Source: Butyrivibrio sp. INlla16 (GTDB lineage: Bacteria; Bacillota; Clostridia; Lachnospirales; Lachnospiraceae). From it: DNA of 64,000 bases. Location: the NCBI RefSeq assembly GCF_900104155.1, contig NZ_FMYB01000017.1:27826-91825 (forward strand), in the 5' to 3' direction. A program made the translations under genes and the position numbers. Below the pieces are notes generated by a model. The model was not told the origin of the DNA. It searched no databases and saw nothing but the letters and a program-made list of their open reading frames with translations. Shown piece after piece: positions 8,583 through 18,227 of the stretch. Position 1 is the first letter of the stretch; the number at the start of each line of letters is the position of its first letter.

Positions 8583-9467
8583 ATGAGCTTCTTGATCTAT
8601 CTGATTAACGGACTTAGTCTGGGGAGTATCTATGCTATTATCGCCCTTGGCTACACTATGGTATACGGAATTGCCAAAATGCTGAATTTCGCACACGGTG
8701 ATTTCATCATGGTGGGATGTTATGTCATTTTTACAATCTGTTCCACTTTTAGTGGCAATACCGTCGTGGGACTTATCGCCGCAGTGATTCTGTGTACACT
8801 GCTCGGAATCACAACGGAGAAGGTGGCATACAAGCCCCTGAGAGGCGCAGCTTCTCCTCTGGCTGTTCTTATAACTGCAATTGGTGTCAGTTATTTTCTT
8901 GAAAATCTGGCTCTTCTTATTTTCGGAGCGGATATCAAATCATTTTCATCGGTTGTTTCATGGCAGGGACTTTCCTTTGCAGGTGGTGATCTGAAAATCC
9001 AGGGAGTAACAATAATTACCATCCTTTCAAGTGTGGTAATCCTTATCGTGCTTCAGCTTTTCATCCACAAGACAAGAGAAGGACAGGCTATGCTTGCTGT
9101 TGCCGAGGACAAGGGCGCAGCTATGCTCATGGGAATAAACGTAAACAAAACAATTTCCCTTACCTTTGCTATAGGTTCAGCTCTTGCTGCTATCGCGGGA
9201 GCACTTCTTTGCTCAGCATATCCGTCGCTTTCACCTTACCTTGGCGCGATGCCCGGAATCAAAGCCTTCGTGGCAGCGGTATTTGGCGGAATCGGATCAA
9301 TTCCCGGTGCAATGATCGGAGGACTGGTGCTTGGTATCGTTGAGATCCTCAGCAGAACCTACATCTCCTCACAGCTTTCGGATGCGATTGTTTTCGGAAT
9401 CCTCATTGTAGTGCTGCTCGTTAAACCTACAGGATTATTAGGAAAGAAAATTCAAGAGAAAGTGTAA
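8583..9467 (+). CDS. livH: Branched-chain amino-acid ABC transporter permease LivH
   Basis: A membrane permease of 294 residues with about eight transmembrane segments. It carries the family signatures INGLSLGSIYAIIALGYTMVYG at the N-terminus, LNFAHGDFIMVG near residue 38, and the EAA-like cytoplasmic segment containing DKGAAMLMGINVNKTI. The start chosen is ATG 8583, with GGAGG 4 nt upstream. A longer in-frame start at 8529 would fall inside the intercistronic stem-loop and add a non-homologous leader, so it is rejected. It pairs with LivM, 5 bp downstream, to form the transmembrane channel. Confidence 0.94.
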   Translation: MSFLIYLINGLSLGSIYAIIALGYTMVYGIAKMLNFAHGDFIMVGCYVIFTICSTFSGNTVVGLIAAVILCTLLGITTEKVAYKPLRGAASPLAVLITAIGVSYFLENLALLIFGADIKSFSSVVSWQGLSFAGGDLKIQGVTIITILSSVVILIVLQLFIHKTREGQAMLAVAEDKGAAMLMGINVNKTISLTFAIGSALAAIAGALLCSAYPSLSPYLGAMPGIKAFVAAVFGGIGSIPGAMIGGLVLGIVEILSRTYISSQLSDAIVFGILIVVLLVKPTGLLGKKIQEKV

Positions 9468-9472
9468 CCGCC

Positions 9473-10513
9473 ATGACAAAGAAAAAATTCAAAGACCAAT
9501 TTATAACTTACGGAATCGTGATCGCGTTATATCTGATAATGGAGATCCTTATGAAAACCGGCAACCTTTCAAGCCATTTGAAGGGACTACTCGTACCCAT
9601 GACCTATTACGCGGTTATCGCTGTTGCGCTTAATCTCTGCGTCGGAATCCTCGGAGAGTTAAGTATAGGTCACTGCGGATTTATGTGTATAGGTGCGTTT
9701 GCGAGTGCTGTTTTCTCAAAACTGACTCAGAATACTCTGCCGGCAGCGCCGAGATTTTTCCTCGCTTTTGTTGTGGGAATCGCATTTGCTGCGCTGTTCG
9801 GATTTTTAATAGGAATTCCCGTACTAAGACTTAAGGGAGACTACCTCGCCATCGTCACTCTGGCGTTTGGTGAGATTATCAAAAACGTTATAAATGCAAT
9901 CTACTTCGGTGTTGATTCAAAGGGACCTCACATTTCACTGAATAATGTAATGGATCTCGGAATGGAGCCAGACGGACAGGTAATAATAAACGGAGCCATG
10001 GGAATCACAGGTACCCCCAGAGATGCGAATTTTACCATCGCAATTGTTGTACTTTTGCTCTCGCTTTTCGTGGTACTAAACCTCATGAACTCGAGGGACG
10101 GACGTGCGATCATGGCGGTTCGTGACAACAGCATCGCGGCTGAATCCGCAGGCATCAATGTCACCAAGTATAAAATGCTTGCCTTCACAATTTCGGCTGC
10201 AATTGCAGGTGCCGCAGGCGTGCTCTTTTCACACAATATCACGTCACTTACGGCGACCTCACAGTACTTTGGCTACAACGCATCAATCATGATTCTTGTA
10301 TACGTTGTGCTTGGCGGAATCGGAAATATCAGGGGCTCGGTCATTGCGGCTGCAATCCTGTACCTTCTTCCCGAGATGCTCAGAGGTCTTAACACCTACA
10401 GAATGCTGATCTACTCAATCGTGCTTATTGCGATGATGCTCTTTAACTGGGCACCCGCAGCGATAGAGTGGAGAGAAAAAGTAGCTCACAAATTTATTAA
10501 AAGGAATGCGTAA
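9473..10513 (+). CDS. livM: Branched-chain amino-acid ABC transporter permease LivM
   Basis: The 346-residue second permease, with about nine to ten membrane helices. Signatures are ALNLCVGILGELSIGHCGFM near residue 60, LRLKGDYLAIVTLAFGEI near 125, and the coupling segment GRAIMAVRDNSIAAESAGIN near 210, which contacts the ATPases. Adjacent to livH (5-bp gap) and livG (2-bp gap), consistent with translational coupling in a single operon. It is slightly longer than typical because of an insert around residues 155-180 (GVDSKGPHISLNNVMD onward). Confidence 0.94.
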   Translation: MTKKKFKDQFITYGIVIALYLIMEILMKTGNLSSHLKGLLVPMTYYAVIAVALNLCVGILGELSIGHCGFMCIGAFASAVFSKLTQNTLPAAPRFFLAFVVGIAFAALFGFLIGIPVLRLKGDYLAIVTLAFGEIIKNVINAIYFGVDSKGPHISLNNVMDLGMEPDGQVIINGAMGITGTPRDANFTIAIVVLLLSLFVVLNLMNSRDGRAIMAVRDNSIAAESAGINVTKYKMLAFTISAAIAGAAGVLFSHNITSLTATSQYFGYNASIMILVYVVLGGIGNIRGSVIAAAILYLLPEMLRGLNTYRMLIYSIVLIAMMLFNWAPAAIEWREKVAHKFIKRNA

Positions 10514-10515
10514 TT

Positions 10516-11274
10516 ATGACATTACTTCAGGTTAACAATTTAAGTATTGCATTTGGCGGACTTCGCGCTGTTGACGACTTTTCCCTTGAGATACAAAAGG
10601 GCGAGCTCTACGGACTCATTGGCCCGAACGGTGCAGGTAAGACCACGGTATTCAACCTTCTTACAGGCGTTTACAAGCCGAACGAGGGTATTATACGCCT
10701 CGACGGTGAGGACATCACCAGGAAAAATACCATCGAGATAAATCACGCCGGAATCGCAAGAACTTTTCAGAATATCAGACTGTTTCACCAGATGTCGGTT
10801 ATCGATAACGTTAAGGTGGGACTGACCGAGCGCTTTAAGTACAGCACACTTGAAAGTGTCTTGCATCTCGGAAAATACAGGAAGCTGGAAAAAGAAATGG
10901 ACGAGGAGGCGTTAAAGCTCCTCAAGGTATTCGATCTTGATAAGGAGAGGGACGTCCTTGCAAGCAACCTCCCTTACGGTAAGCAGAGAAAGCTCGAGAT
11001 CGCAAGAGCTATGGCAACATCACCGAAGCTCCTTCTTCTCGATGAGCCCGCGGCAGGTATGAACCCCAACGAGACAGCAGAGCTCATGGAGACCATCGCC
11101 CTTGTCCGCAAGGAATTCGACATGACGATCCTTTTGATCGAGCATGATATGAAGCTCGTGTCCGGAATCTGTGAGAAGCTAACAGTACTCAACTTCGGAC
11201 GGGTATTAAAACAAGGCGAGACAAAAGAAGTTTTGCAGGATCCGGAAGTAATTAAGGCGTATTTGGGAGAATAA
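10516..11274 (+). CDS. livG: Branched-chain amino-acid ABC transporter ATP-binding protein LivG
   Basis: A 252-residue ABC ATPase. Walker A is GPNGAGKTT near residue 37, the Q-loop lies in ARTFQNIRLF, the signature is an altered LPYGKQRKLEIARA in place of LSGGQ (a known trait of LivG), Walker B is LLLLDEPAAGMN, and the switch His follows in LLIEHDM. The C-terminus has the BCA_ABC_TP_C helix (EVLQDPEVIKAYLGE). It powers uptake together with LivF. It starts 2 bp after livM. Confidence 0.95.
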   Translation: MTLLQVNNLSIAFGGLRAVDDFSLEIQKGELYGLIGPNGAGKTTVFNLLTGVYKPNEGIIRLDGEDITRKNTIEINHAGIARTFQNIRLFHQMSVIDNVKVGLTERFKYSTLESVLHLGKYRKLEKEMDEEALKLLKVFDLDKERDVLASNLPYGKQRKLEIARAMATSPKLLLLDEPAAGMNPNETAELMETIALVRKEFDMTILLIEHDMKLVSGICEKLTVLNFGRVLKQGETKEVLQDPEVIKAYLGE

Positions 11275-11275
11275 C

Positions 11276-11986
11276 ATGTCACTACTAGACGTAAAAAACT
11301 TAAGCGTAAACTACGGCGTTATAAAGGCCCTCAAGGGCATCTCTTTTCATGTAGATAAGGGAGAAATCGTAGCTCTTATCGGTGCAAACGGCGCCGGAAA
11401 AACAACAACACTTCATACACTCTCGGGACTTCTTAAGCCCTCGGAGGGTGAGATAATCTATAAGGATAAAAATCTTGTGACAACACCGGGGCACAAAATC
11501 GTATCTCTGGGAATGGCGCAGGTACCTGAAGGCAGACGCGTTTTCGCGGATATGACCGTTTTACAGAATCTGAAAATGGGAGCCTATACCAGAAACGATG
11601 CTGCGGAATTTCAGTCAACCCTTGAAATGGTATTCAAGAGATTCCCGAGACTTGAGGAGAGACAGAACCAGATATCGGGAACGCTCTCAGGCGGTGAGCA
11701 GCAGATGCTTGCAATGGGTCGCGCACTCATGTCACATCCTGATATAATATTAATGGATGAACCTTCAATGGGACTTTCACCGATATTTGTAAATGAGATT
11801 TTCAGTATCATCGAGGACGTGAACAAGGACGGCGTTACCGTACTCCTTGTTGAGCAGAACGCGAGAAAAGCATTAACTATCGCCGACAGAGCTTATGTCC
11901 TCGAGACAGGAAGCATCGTCAAGGAAGGTCCTGCAAGCGATCTTCTCAACGACGAAGCAATTAAGAAGGCATATCTGGGAGAATAA
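11276..11986 (+). CDS. livF: Branched-chain amino-acid ABC transporter ATP-binding protein LivF
   Basis: A 236-residue ABC ATPase, the partner of LivG. Walker A is GANGAGKTTTLHTL near residue 36, the signature LSGGEQQMLAMGRAL is canonical, Walker B is DIILMDEPSMGLSP, and the H-loop position reads LVEQNARKAL, with Gln where His is common; this substitution is typical of LivF. It begins 1 bp after livG and ends 2 bp before the cytidylate-kinase-like gene, so the three are probably translated as a block. Confidence 0.95.
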   Translation: MSLLDVKNLSVNYGVIKALKGISFHVDKGEIVALIGANGAGKTTTLHTLSGLLKPSEGEIIYKDKNLVTTPGHKIVSLGMAQVPEGRRVFADMTVLQNLKMGAYTRNDAAEFQSTLEMVFKRFPRLEERQNQISGTLSGGEQQMLAMGRALMSHPDIILMDEPSMGLSPIFVNEIFSIIEDVNKDGVTVLLVEQNARKALTIADRAYVLETGSIVKEGPASDLLNDEAIKKAYLGE

Positions 11987-11988
11987 AC

Positions 11989-12633
11989 ATGAAGAATATC
12001 GTCATCACCATCGCAAGACAGTACGGAAGCGGCGGACGCACCGTAGGAAAAATGCTCGCCGAAGAGCTTGGCATTCACTATTATGATAAGGAACTTTCCA
12101 AGGTTGCATCAGACATCAGTGGAATAAACGAAAGCTATTTTGTTGATGCCGACGAGAAAGTACGAAACAACTGGAAGAACAAGATTGCTCTGGGCCCCAA
12201 GGTTTATGACGGAAAAGTAAAAAAGCCCGGCGATTATAATGTTGCTTCTGATGAGGACATTTTCAGCTATCAGGCAAATGCACTTAAGATGCTTGCCGTA
12301 ACGAAAGAGCCCTGCGTAATCATCGGACGCTGTGCAGATTTTGTGCTGAAGGATTACGACAATGTCATGAGCGTATTTGTTCATGCTGATCAGGACTTCC
12401 TCATGCAGGAAGCAGGCAAGGTTCAGCCCCTTACGGGAAAGGACCTTGAAAAATATATTGCTCAGATTGACAAAGCAAGAGCAGACTATTATGAATATCA
12501 CACAGGCCATGTCTGGACCGATGCTTTGAACTACGACCTCTGTCTCGACAGTGGTAAGCTTGGTTTTGAAAAGTGCGTTGAAGCTATCAAGGCCTACGCA
12601 AGAGTCAGATTTGGCGAGGACTGCTTTGACTGA
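11989..12633 (+). CDS. Cytidylate-kinase-like family protein
   Basis: A 214-residue P-loop protein of the cytidylate kinase-like (AAA_26) family. The N-terminus VITIARQYGSGGRTVGKMLAEEL replaces a classical Walker A with the GSGGRTVG loop; EPCVIIGRCADFVL near residue 107 and the RADYYEYHTGHVWTDALNYDLCLD lid and substrate region near 165-185 are family hallmarks. True cytidylate kinase (Cmk) is a different, more conserved paralogue, so this is probably not the housekeeping enzyme. It follows livF by 2 bp without a terminator. Its link to branched-chain amino-acid uptake is unknown. The substrate is not known for this subfamily. Confidence 0.85.
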   Translation: MKNIVITIARQYGSGGRTVGKMLAEELGIHYYDKELSKVASDISGINESYFVDADEKVRNNWKNKIALGPKVYDGKVKKPGDYNVASDEDIFSYQANALKMLAVTKEPCVIIGRCADFVLKDYDNVMSVFVHADQDFLMQEAGKVQPLTGKDLEKYIAQIDKARADYYEYHTGHVWTDALNYDLCLDSGKLGFEKCVEAIKAYARVRFGEDCFD

Positions 12634-12700
12634 TAATTTAGGATAATTATATAAAGCAAGAAAACAGACATTGCATATTAATCTGAGGTTGGGGGATAAA

Positions 12701-15199
12701 ATGAAGAGTATATGCATCGATGACAGTTGGATTTTCAGAAGAAGCTTTATTGATTCACTTGGAATGCTGGAGGAGGACCCGGGTGAAATAGTTAATCTTC
12801 CTCATGATGGAATGATAGGAACACCGGTTTCACCGGATGCGCCTGCTAAGTCTGACAGCGGGTATTTCAAAGGCGGTCTCACAAATTATACTAAAAACAT
12901 TTTTATTCCCAAGGAATGGGAAAAAGGCTGCGCAGGTCTTTCTTTTGACGGCGCAATGATGAATGTGACAGTTGATGTAAACGGGTGTAAGGTTGGCAGC
13001 CGGCACTATGGCTATGCTCCGTTTTATGTAGATCTTACGGATTACGTAACCTTTGGAGAGGAAAACCGGATAACGATAAACTGCAATACCAGTATGCATG
13101 TTAACTCACGCTGGTATACAGGATCAGGACTTTACAGAGGAGTTATGATCTGCTGCGGGCCCAGGGTGCATGTTGTTCAGAACGGAGTTTTTGTATTTAC
13201 GAAGGAAGTGGCCGAGGGAAACGCTTTTCTGGAGGCCAATGTGGAAGTTCAAAATTTCACGACAGAAAACAGACTGGTTGAAGTTAATGTGTCAATTTGT
13301 GAAGAGGATACCGGTGCTGTAAAGACTACTACGAAACGTATTATACAGATAAATCCCGGAAAAACAGAGAACGCCAGAATGGCAATGATTTTAAATAATC
13401 CAAAACTTTGGGATGCGGATAATCCGAATCTATACAGAGTAAAGACAAGTGTTAAGAGCCTTGGAGTATACCGCACGCATTTCATTCCAAAGGAAACCGA
13501 TGAGATTGATGAGGCTGAGACTCTTTTTGGAGTTCGAACAATCACTGCGGATGCAATAAGAGGACTAAGGATTAACGGGAAGTCAGTAAAACTCAAAGGT
13601 GGCTGCCTTCATCATGACAATGGACTTCTAGGCGCTGTTTCTTTATATGAGACTGAAGCAAGAAAGATAAAAAAGCTCAAGGAATTAGGTTTCAATGCTG
13701 TACGAACTGCGCATAATCCGCCATCTGCAGCTCTGATAGAGGCCTGTGACAGACTCGGAATGTATGTATTCGATGAGGCCTTTGATGCGTGGGGAATGGC
13801 AAAGAGAGGTGGAGATTATAGTCAGTTCTTTGATACAGACTGGAAAAGGGATCTGACTGATTTTGTCCGAAGAGATAGAAATCATCCTGCTGTTATCCTA
13901 TGGTCAACGGGAAATGAGATACCGGAGAGAGGGGGACTTGATAACGGCTATACACTTGCAACGCAGCTTGCGGAGACTATCAGAAGACTGGACGGATCAA
14001 GACCTGTAAGCAACGGAATTTGTTCCTTCTGGAGTGGCCTGGATGACAAACTTATGAAAAATCAGAGTCAGGAGCAGAATTCCGCAAATGGTCTTAATGA
14101 CGGAAGCTGGGAGACGATGACGGAACCCTTCACCAACGGACTTGATGTAGTGGGATACAACTACATGGAGGATATCTATGAGCGCGATCATAAGATGTTT
14201 CCTGAAAGAGTAATACTGGGATCAGAGAATTTTCCTAAAGAAATAGGCTTTAGATGGCCTCTTGTGGAAAAACTGCCCTATGTAATAGGTGAGTTCACGT
14301 GGACTGCATGGGATTATATCGGAGAAGCCGGAATAGGAAAGGCTGATTATATTGAAGCCGATGACGAGCGTGTAAAGACAGGTGGCTGGTATCTTATGCC
14401 TCCGAGCGGATCACCATATCCCTGGCGTCTTGCCAATGATGCCGATTTTGATATTACGGGACACATGCTGCCACAAGGTGCGTACAGAAGCATCGTCTGG
14501 GGAAGCGGGAAAACACATCTGTTTTCAATGCATCCTGATACTTATGGAAAGACCGAGATGATGACACTATGGGGATTCCCGGCACTGGCTTCATGTTGGA
14601 ATTATGCAGGATATGAAGATAAACCGGTAAGACTTGCCGTATTCTCGAATGCGGATGAGGTCGAAGTATTCGTGAATGGCAAAACACTCGGAAGAAAGCC
14701 TGTATCTGTTGAACGCCCTATGCCGAATTGTGCATTCTTTGATACAACTTATGAACCGGGAAAAGTTGAGGCAATAAGCTTCTTAGACGGAAAGGAAGTA
14801 AGCAGGGATGTTTTAACGACTACAGGAGAGCCTGACCATATACGTCTTATTCCTGAAAAGAAAGAGATGAAGGCTGATGGTCACGATCTTATTTACGTCG
14901 GAATAGAAATTGTTGATGGCGAAGGAAATATAATTCCCGATGCAGAAATTGCAATAGAAGCTAAACTGACGGATGATGCTGAGACCGAGCGAAATGAGGA
15001 GAGGCATAATATTGCAGTCCTTTCAGGGTTTGGCTCAGCAAATCCGGTAACCGAGGATAATTACACCGATGGAAGAACCGTAACATTCCGCGGCCGGGCG
15101 ATGGCTATTATCCGCGCCGGATATGAAAAAGGCCAGGTAACGCTTGAAATCTCTGCGAATGAGCTTCCTTCGATTGAAGAGCATTTCGATATAGCATGA
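12701..15199 (+). CDS. Glycoside hydrolase family 2 protein (beta-galactosidase-like)
   Basis: An 832-residue cytoplasmic GH2 enzyme without a signal peptide. Domains in order: jelly-roll sugar-binding domain (~1-190), Ig-like domain (~190-290), TIM barrel (~295-600), a DUF4982-type beta domain (VRLAVFSNADEVEVFVNGKT, ~640-700) and a C-terminal Ig-like domain (~710-830). The likely acid/base Glu is E406 in STGNEIPE and the nucleophile E509 in LGSENF. Architecture fits beta-galactosidase or related beta-glycosidase; substrate cannot be fixed. The start at ATG 12701 follows GGTTGGGGGA; a TTG at 12671 in frame lacks such a site. It lies 67 bp after the transporter operon and upstream of a two-component set that might control it. 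Confidence 0.9.
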   Translation: MKSICIDDSWIFRRSFIDSLGMLEEDPGEIVNLPHDGMIGTPVSPDAPAKSDSGYFKGGLTNYTKNIFIPKEWEKGCAGLSFDGAMMNVTVDVNGCKVGSRHYGYAPFYVDLTDYVTFGEENRITINCNTSMHVNSRWYTGSGLYRGVMICCGPRVHVVQNGVFVFTKEVAEGNAFLEANVEVQNFTTENRLVEVNVSICEEDTGAVKTTTKRIIQINPGKTENARMAMILNNPKLWDADNPNLYRVKTSVKSLGVYRTHFIPKETDEIDEAETLFGVRTITADAIRGLRINGKSVKLKGGCLHHDNGLLGAVSLYETEARKIKKLKELGFNAVRTAHNPPSAALIEACDRLGMYVFDEAFDAWGMAKRGGDYSQFFDTDWKRDLTDFVRRDRNHPAVILWSTGNEIPERGGLDNGYTLATQLAETIRRLDGSRPVSNGICSFWSGLDDKLMKNQSQEQNSANGLNDGSWETMTEPFTNGLDVVGYNYMEDIYERDHKMFPERVILGSENFPKEIGFRWPLVEKLPYVIGEFTWTAWDYIGEAGIGKADYIEADDERVKTGGWYLMPPSGSPYPWRLANDADFDITGHMLPQGAYRSIVWGSGKTHLFSMHPDTYGKTEMMTLWGFPALASCWNYAGYEDKPVRLAVFSNADEVEVFVNGKTLGRKPVSVERPMPNCAFFDTTYEPGKVEAISFLDGKEVSRDVLTTTGEPDHIRLIPEKKEMKADGHDLIYVGIEIVDGEGNIIPDAEIAIEAKLTDDAETERNEERHNIAVLSGFGSANPVTEDNYTDGRTVTFRGRAMAIIRAGYEKGQVTLEISANELPSIEEHFDIA

Positions 15200-15363
15200 A
15201 AAAACAGTTTAATCACCCAATTACCACCATTTGGCGGTAGTAAGAAAAAATAGATTCTTTTACAATGGTTATATATCATTCTATACTAAATATCGAAATT
15301 TTATCGACGAAGTATTAGTGATACAATATTGTGGAAGGCTATTATTGCCGGGGGAGGGTGTGA

Positions 15364-16977
15364 TTGGACAGATTTGGGTTAACAAATAAAAAAGTGCTGG
15401 CTATCCTTTGCGGGATAGCTGTAGCTGCTGTTGTTTTCGAAATCTATAGGCCGTTTTATCCATATATTGATCATATTTCATCCATTTTGTACAGCATGCT
15501 GTTCATCGCCTGGGGACTGATGGTCAGGCGCAGAATCCTTAATGGTGCAATCAAAAAAAGACTTCTCTATGTCTGCGCCTTTATGGTCATCCTTTTTGTT
15601 CTGCGCGTATCCAGATTTAATTTTTTTGATGATTGCCCTGTTATAAGCACATATATCTGGTATGGTTACTATATTCCTATGACGGCAATTCCGCTCCTTG
15701 GCATGATGGCTGCACTGTACACTGAGCCTGTCAGAAGCATAAAGCGTGTCCGGATAGCTGAGCGGATACTAATAGTCGCAGAGGTCATGCTGGTGATATT
15801 TGTCATGACGAATTCTTTTCATAAGCAGGTATTCAGTTTCTACGGTGAGGAACCTATTGAATACAGCAGAAAATGGGGATATGCTCTTGTCTTTGCATGG
15901 ATGGCAGTACTGGGTATAGGCTCACTTGTTGTTTTCATGAAAAGATGCAGCATTTCATCAGCCAGAAAATCCTGGTATATTCCTGCAATATGGCTTGTGA
16001 TAGGAATGTCCCTGCTTGTTATTTATATTGTTGTAGGCGGTTCGCCGGTTCTTTTTGGACAAAAAATATATCATCTTCAGGAAGCATTCTGCTTCCCGTT
16101 TATCACGATTTTTGAAAGTGGAATTCAGATAGGCTTTATTCCCGCAAACACTGGGTATGAGCTTTTGTTTGATTACTCCGGAATAAATGCGGCTATCTGC
16201 GATGCTGACGGCAGGGCAATTTTGACTTCTAAAAATTGGAATCCCGATGAAAAGGACAAGGATCATATAATAAAAAAGGAATTTATTTCGGGAGGATACA
16301 TAAACTGGGTTGTAGACATGTCATCTATAAACAGGCTGAACGAAGAAATCTCGGAGGTAACCGAGGAGCTTGAGGAAGAAAATGATCTGATCCGACAGGA
16401 GAATGAAGTTCGAGCCCAGCGTGTGAGATTTGAGACCAAGAACAGACTTTACAACAGTATAGCTAATGCTGTAAGGCCGCAGGCTGCACGTGTCTATGAG
16501 CTTTTGGAAAAGGACGAAAGCGGAACTGTTTCAAGGGCGAATTTGATTTATGCTACTTTCTTAAGTGCATTCATAAAGCGTATGGGAAATCTTATGCTTA
16601 TATCCGATGAGAGCCCCACTGTTTCAACCGCGGAGCTCTGCCTGGCTATCAGGGAATCTATGGACTATATGGGGCTTAACGGTATTAGCTGCGAACTTAT
16701 GGAATACATGGTGGAAGATATGCCATCTTCGTTTATAATATTTACATACGATCTTTTTGAGAAACTGATGGAAGACGCATGGAACAGCATCCATTCCTGC
16801 ATGGTCAGACTTGAGAAAAACGAACGCTTTGAGATTACCATAATCTTTGACTCGCCTGTATGCACTATTACTCAGGACTGGAAGAAGAGCGAGCTTACGG
16901 AGTTTGGAAGCAGGCTTTCTATCCGAAACGAAGATGATACTTTCTATGTGACTGTTTCAAAGGAGGTGGAAGCATGA
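15364..16977 (+). CDS. Seven-helix membrane sensor with degenerate kinase-like C-terminus
   Basis: A 537-residue protein. Residues ~1-225 form seven membrane helices like the histidine-kinase N-terminal 7TM module; ~270-320 look like a PAS-type sensor (YSGINAAICDADGRAIL); a coiled coil (EISEVTEELEEENDLIRQENEVRAQR) precedes a helical region and a C-terminal domain. I see no H-box with a phospho-accepting His and no N/G boxes for ATP binding, so it is probably not a kinase itself. Start is TTG at 15364 behind GGGGGAGGGTG. It overlaps the next gene, a kinase lacking a large sensor, by 4 bp (ATGA). The likely role is to sense a signal for that kinase. Confidence 0.75.
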   Translation: MDRFGLTNKKVLAILCGIAVAAVVFEIYRPFYPYIDHISSILYSMLFIAWGLMVRRRILNGAIKKRLLYVCAFMVILFVLRVSRFNFFDDCPVISTYIWYGYYIPMTAIPLLGMMAALYTEPVRSIKRVRIAERILIVAEVMLVIFVMTNSFHKQVFSFYGEEPIEYSRKWGYALVFAWMAVLGIGSLVVFMKRCSISSARKSWYIPAIWLVIGMSLLVIYIVVGGSPVLFGQKIYHLQEAFCFPFITIFESGIQIGFIPANTGYELLFDYSGINAAICDADGRAILTSKNWNPDEKDKDHIIKKEFISGGYINWVVDMSSINRLNEEISEVTEELEEENDLIRQENEVRAQRVRFETKNRLYNSIANAVRPQAARVYELLEKDESGTVSRANLIYATFLSAFIKRMGNLMLISDESPTVSTAELCLAIRESMDYMGLNGISCELMEYMVEDMPSSFIIFTYDLFEKLMEDAWNSIHSCMVRLEKNERFEITIIFDSPVCTITQDWKKSELTEFGSRLSIRNEDDTFYVTVSKEVEA

Positions 16978-18224
16978 CCTTTGGAAATCTTTCGTTAGCC
17001 TCAAGAGGAATGATACTCGCTGTAACATATATTATTCTGATGACTTTTATATATAACACGATAAGGTCTCTGTTTTTAAAGAGAAGCAGGCTAAACATTG
17101 TAGCTTCAATTGTGGCGACACTTATTACTAATCTGCTGTTACAGATTCTTGATATGCACCATATAGGTTTATATGTGATAAAGCTTGAGCTTCCGCTTCC
17201 GATTCTTTTGGTTATTCAGATACTACTTCTCCTCATCGCGGTAGCACAGCAATATATGATAGGAAAATGGCAGGAGACACATATTTCTGCAATGTCGGTG
17301 AAGGAAGCTTTTGACATGCTTCCGACAGGCCTTTGTTATTACAATGATAATGATGGTATGCCGCTTATGGTCAATCAGACTATGCAGGACATAAGTGTGG
17401 ATCTTTTCGGAAAAGGGGTTACCGATGGAAAAGAGTTCTGCAACAGGCTGAATGAAACAGAAACTGCAATGGCTGTTTCGGAGGGGAAAGCACCTCTTGT
17501 AAGATGCTCAGATGGCAGAACCTATAGCATAAGGCAGCAGAAGCTTTTCATAAAAAATAAGGAAATACCTGAGATAATTGCGGCCGATGTCAGCAGAGAA
17601 TATGCTCTTACTCAGGAGCTTGAGGAGAGGCGAACAAAGGCAGCGCAGCTAAACACCAGACTTAAGGCGCTCCTTAGAACTATAGAATACCTGACCATGA
17701 GCCGTGAGCTGCTGCAGCTCAAGGTTGCGCTTCATGACAATATAGGTCAGAGCATTCTCATAGCAAGAAGGTACCTTGCGGAGCCGCAGAGCGTTGACAG
17801 GGATGAACTTCTTTACCTTTGGAAGGATAATATCAGGCATCTTTTGAACGAAGAACAGGAAGAATGGGAGCTTCCCTATTATGTGATTTCCAAGGAGGCT
17901 GACAAGCTCGGCATTAAATTGCAGATAGTCGGTGAACTGCCAAAGGAAACTAAGCTCATTCCGGTGGTGGATTCTGCGATATCAGCACATATTGGAAATA
18001 CGTTAAAGCACGCGGACGGAAAACTTGCTACAATAAAGGTTAAGGAAACCGGCGGAAGTTATATCCTTACATTTTTAAATGATGGAAAGAAACCGGAGAA
18101 AGAGATTGAGGAAAAGGGTGGCCTAAGGAATCTCAGACATGATATTGAGAGCGTGGGCGGAAGTTTGAAGATATACACATCACCCGAATTTTGCATGGAG
18201 ATTATTTTGCCCAAGGAGGATTAG
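16974..18224 (+). CDS. Sensor histidine kinase, NarX/DesK-like (HisKA_3)
   Basis: A 416-residue kinase. Four hydrophobic helices occur in residues 1-100, then a PAS-like domain (~115-205: SVKEAFDMLPTGLCYYNDNDG), then the dimerisation helix with the H-box LKVALHDNIGQSIL (His254), and an HATPase domain at ~320-415 with N-box SAHIGNTLKHADG and G-box GGLRNLRHDIESVGGSL. The H-box type predicts phosphotransfer to a LuxR-type response regulator, which is exactly the next gene, 3 bp downstream. The 4-bp overlap with the upstream sensor gene suggests that the two proteins work as one receptor complex. Confidence 0.9.
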   Translation: MTFGNLSLASRGMILAVTYIILMTFIYNTIRSLFLKRSRLNIVASIVATLITNLLLQILDMHHIGLYVIKLELPLPILLVIQILLLLIAVAQQYMIGKWQETHISAMSVKEAFDMLPTGLCYYNDNDGMPLMVNQTMQDISVDLFGKGVTDGKEFCNRLNETETAMAVSEGKAPLVRCSDGRTYSIRQQKLFIKNKEIPEIIAADVSREYALTQELEERRTKAAQLNTRLKALLRTIEYLTMSRELLQLKVALHDNIGQSILIARRYLAEPQSVDRDELLYLWKDNIRHLLNEEQEEWELPYYVISKEADKLGIKLQIVGELPKETKLIPVVDSAISAHIGNTLKHADGKLATIKVKETGGSYILTFLNDGKKPEKEIEEKGGLRNLRHDIESVGGSLKIYTSPEFCMEIILPKED

Positions 18225-18227
18225 TCA

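Noticed and set aside
11989..12633. Housekeeping cytidylate kinase (cmk)
   Set aside because: The P-loop and lid motifs fit the cytidylate-kinase-like family rather than Cmk, and the usual cmk neighbours are missing.
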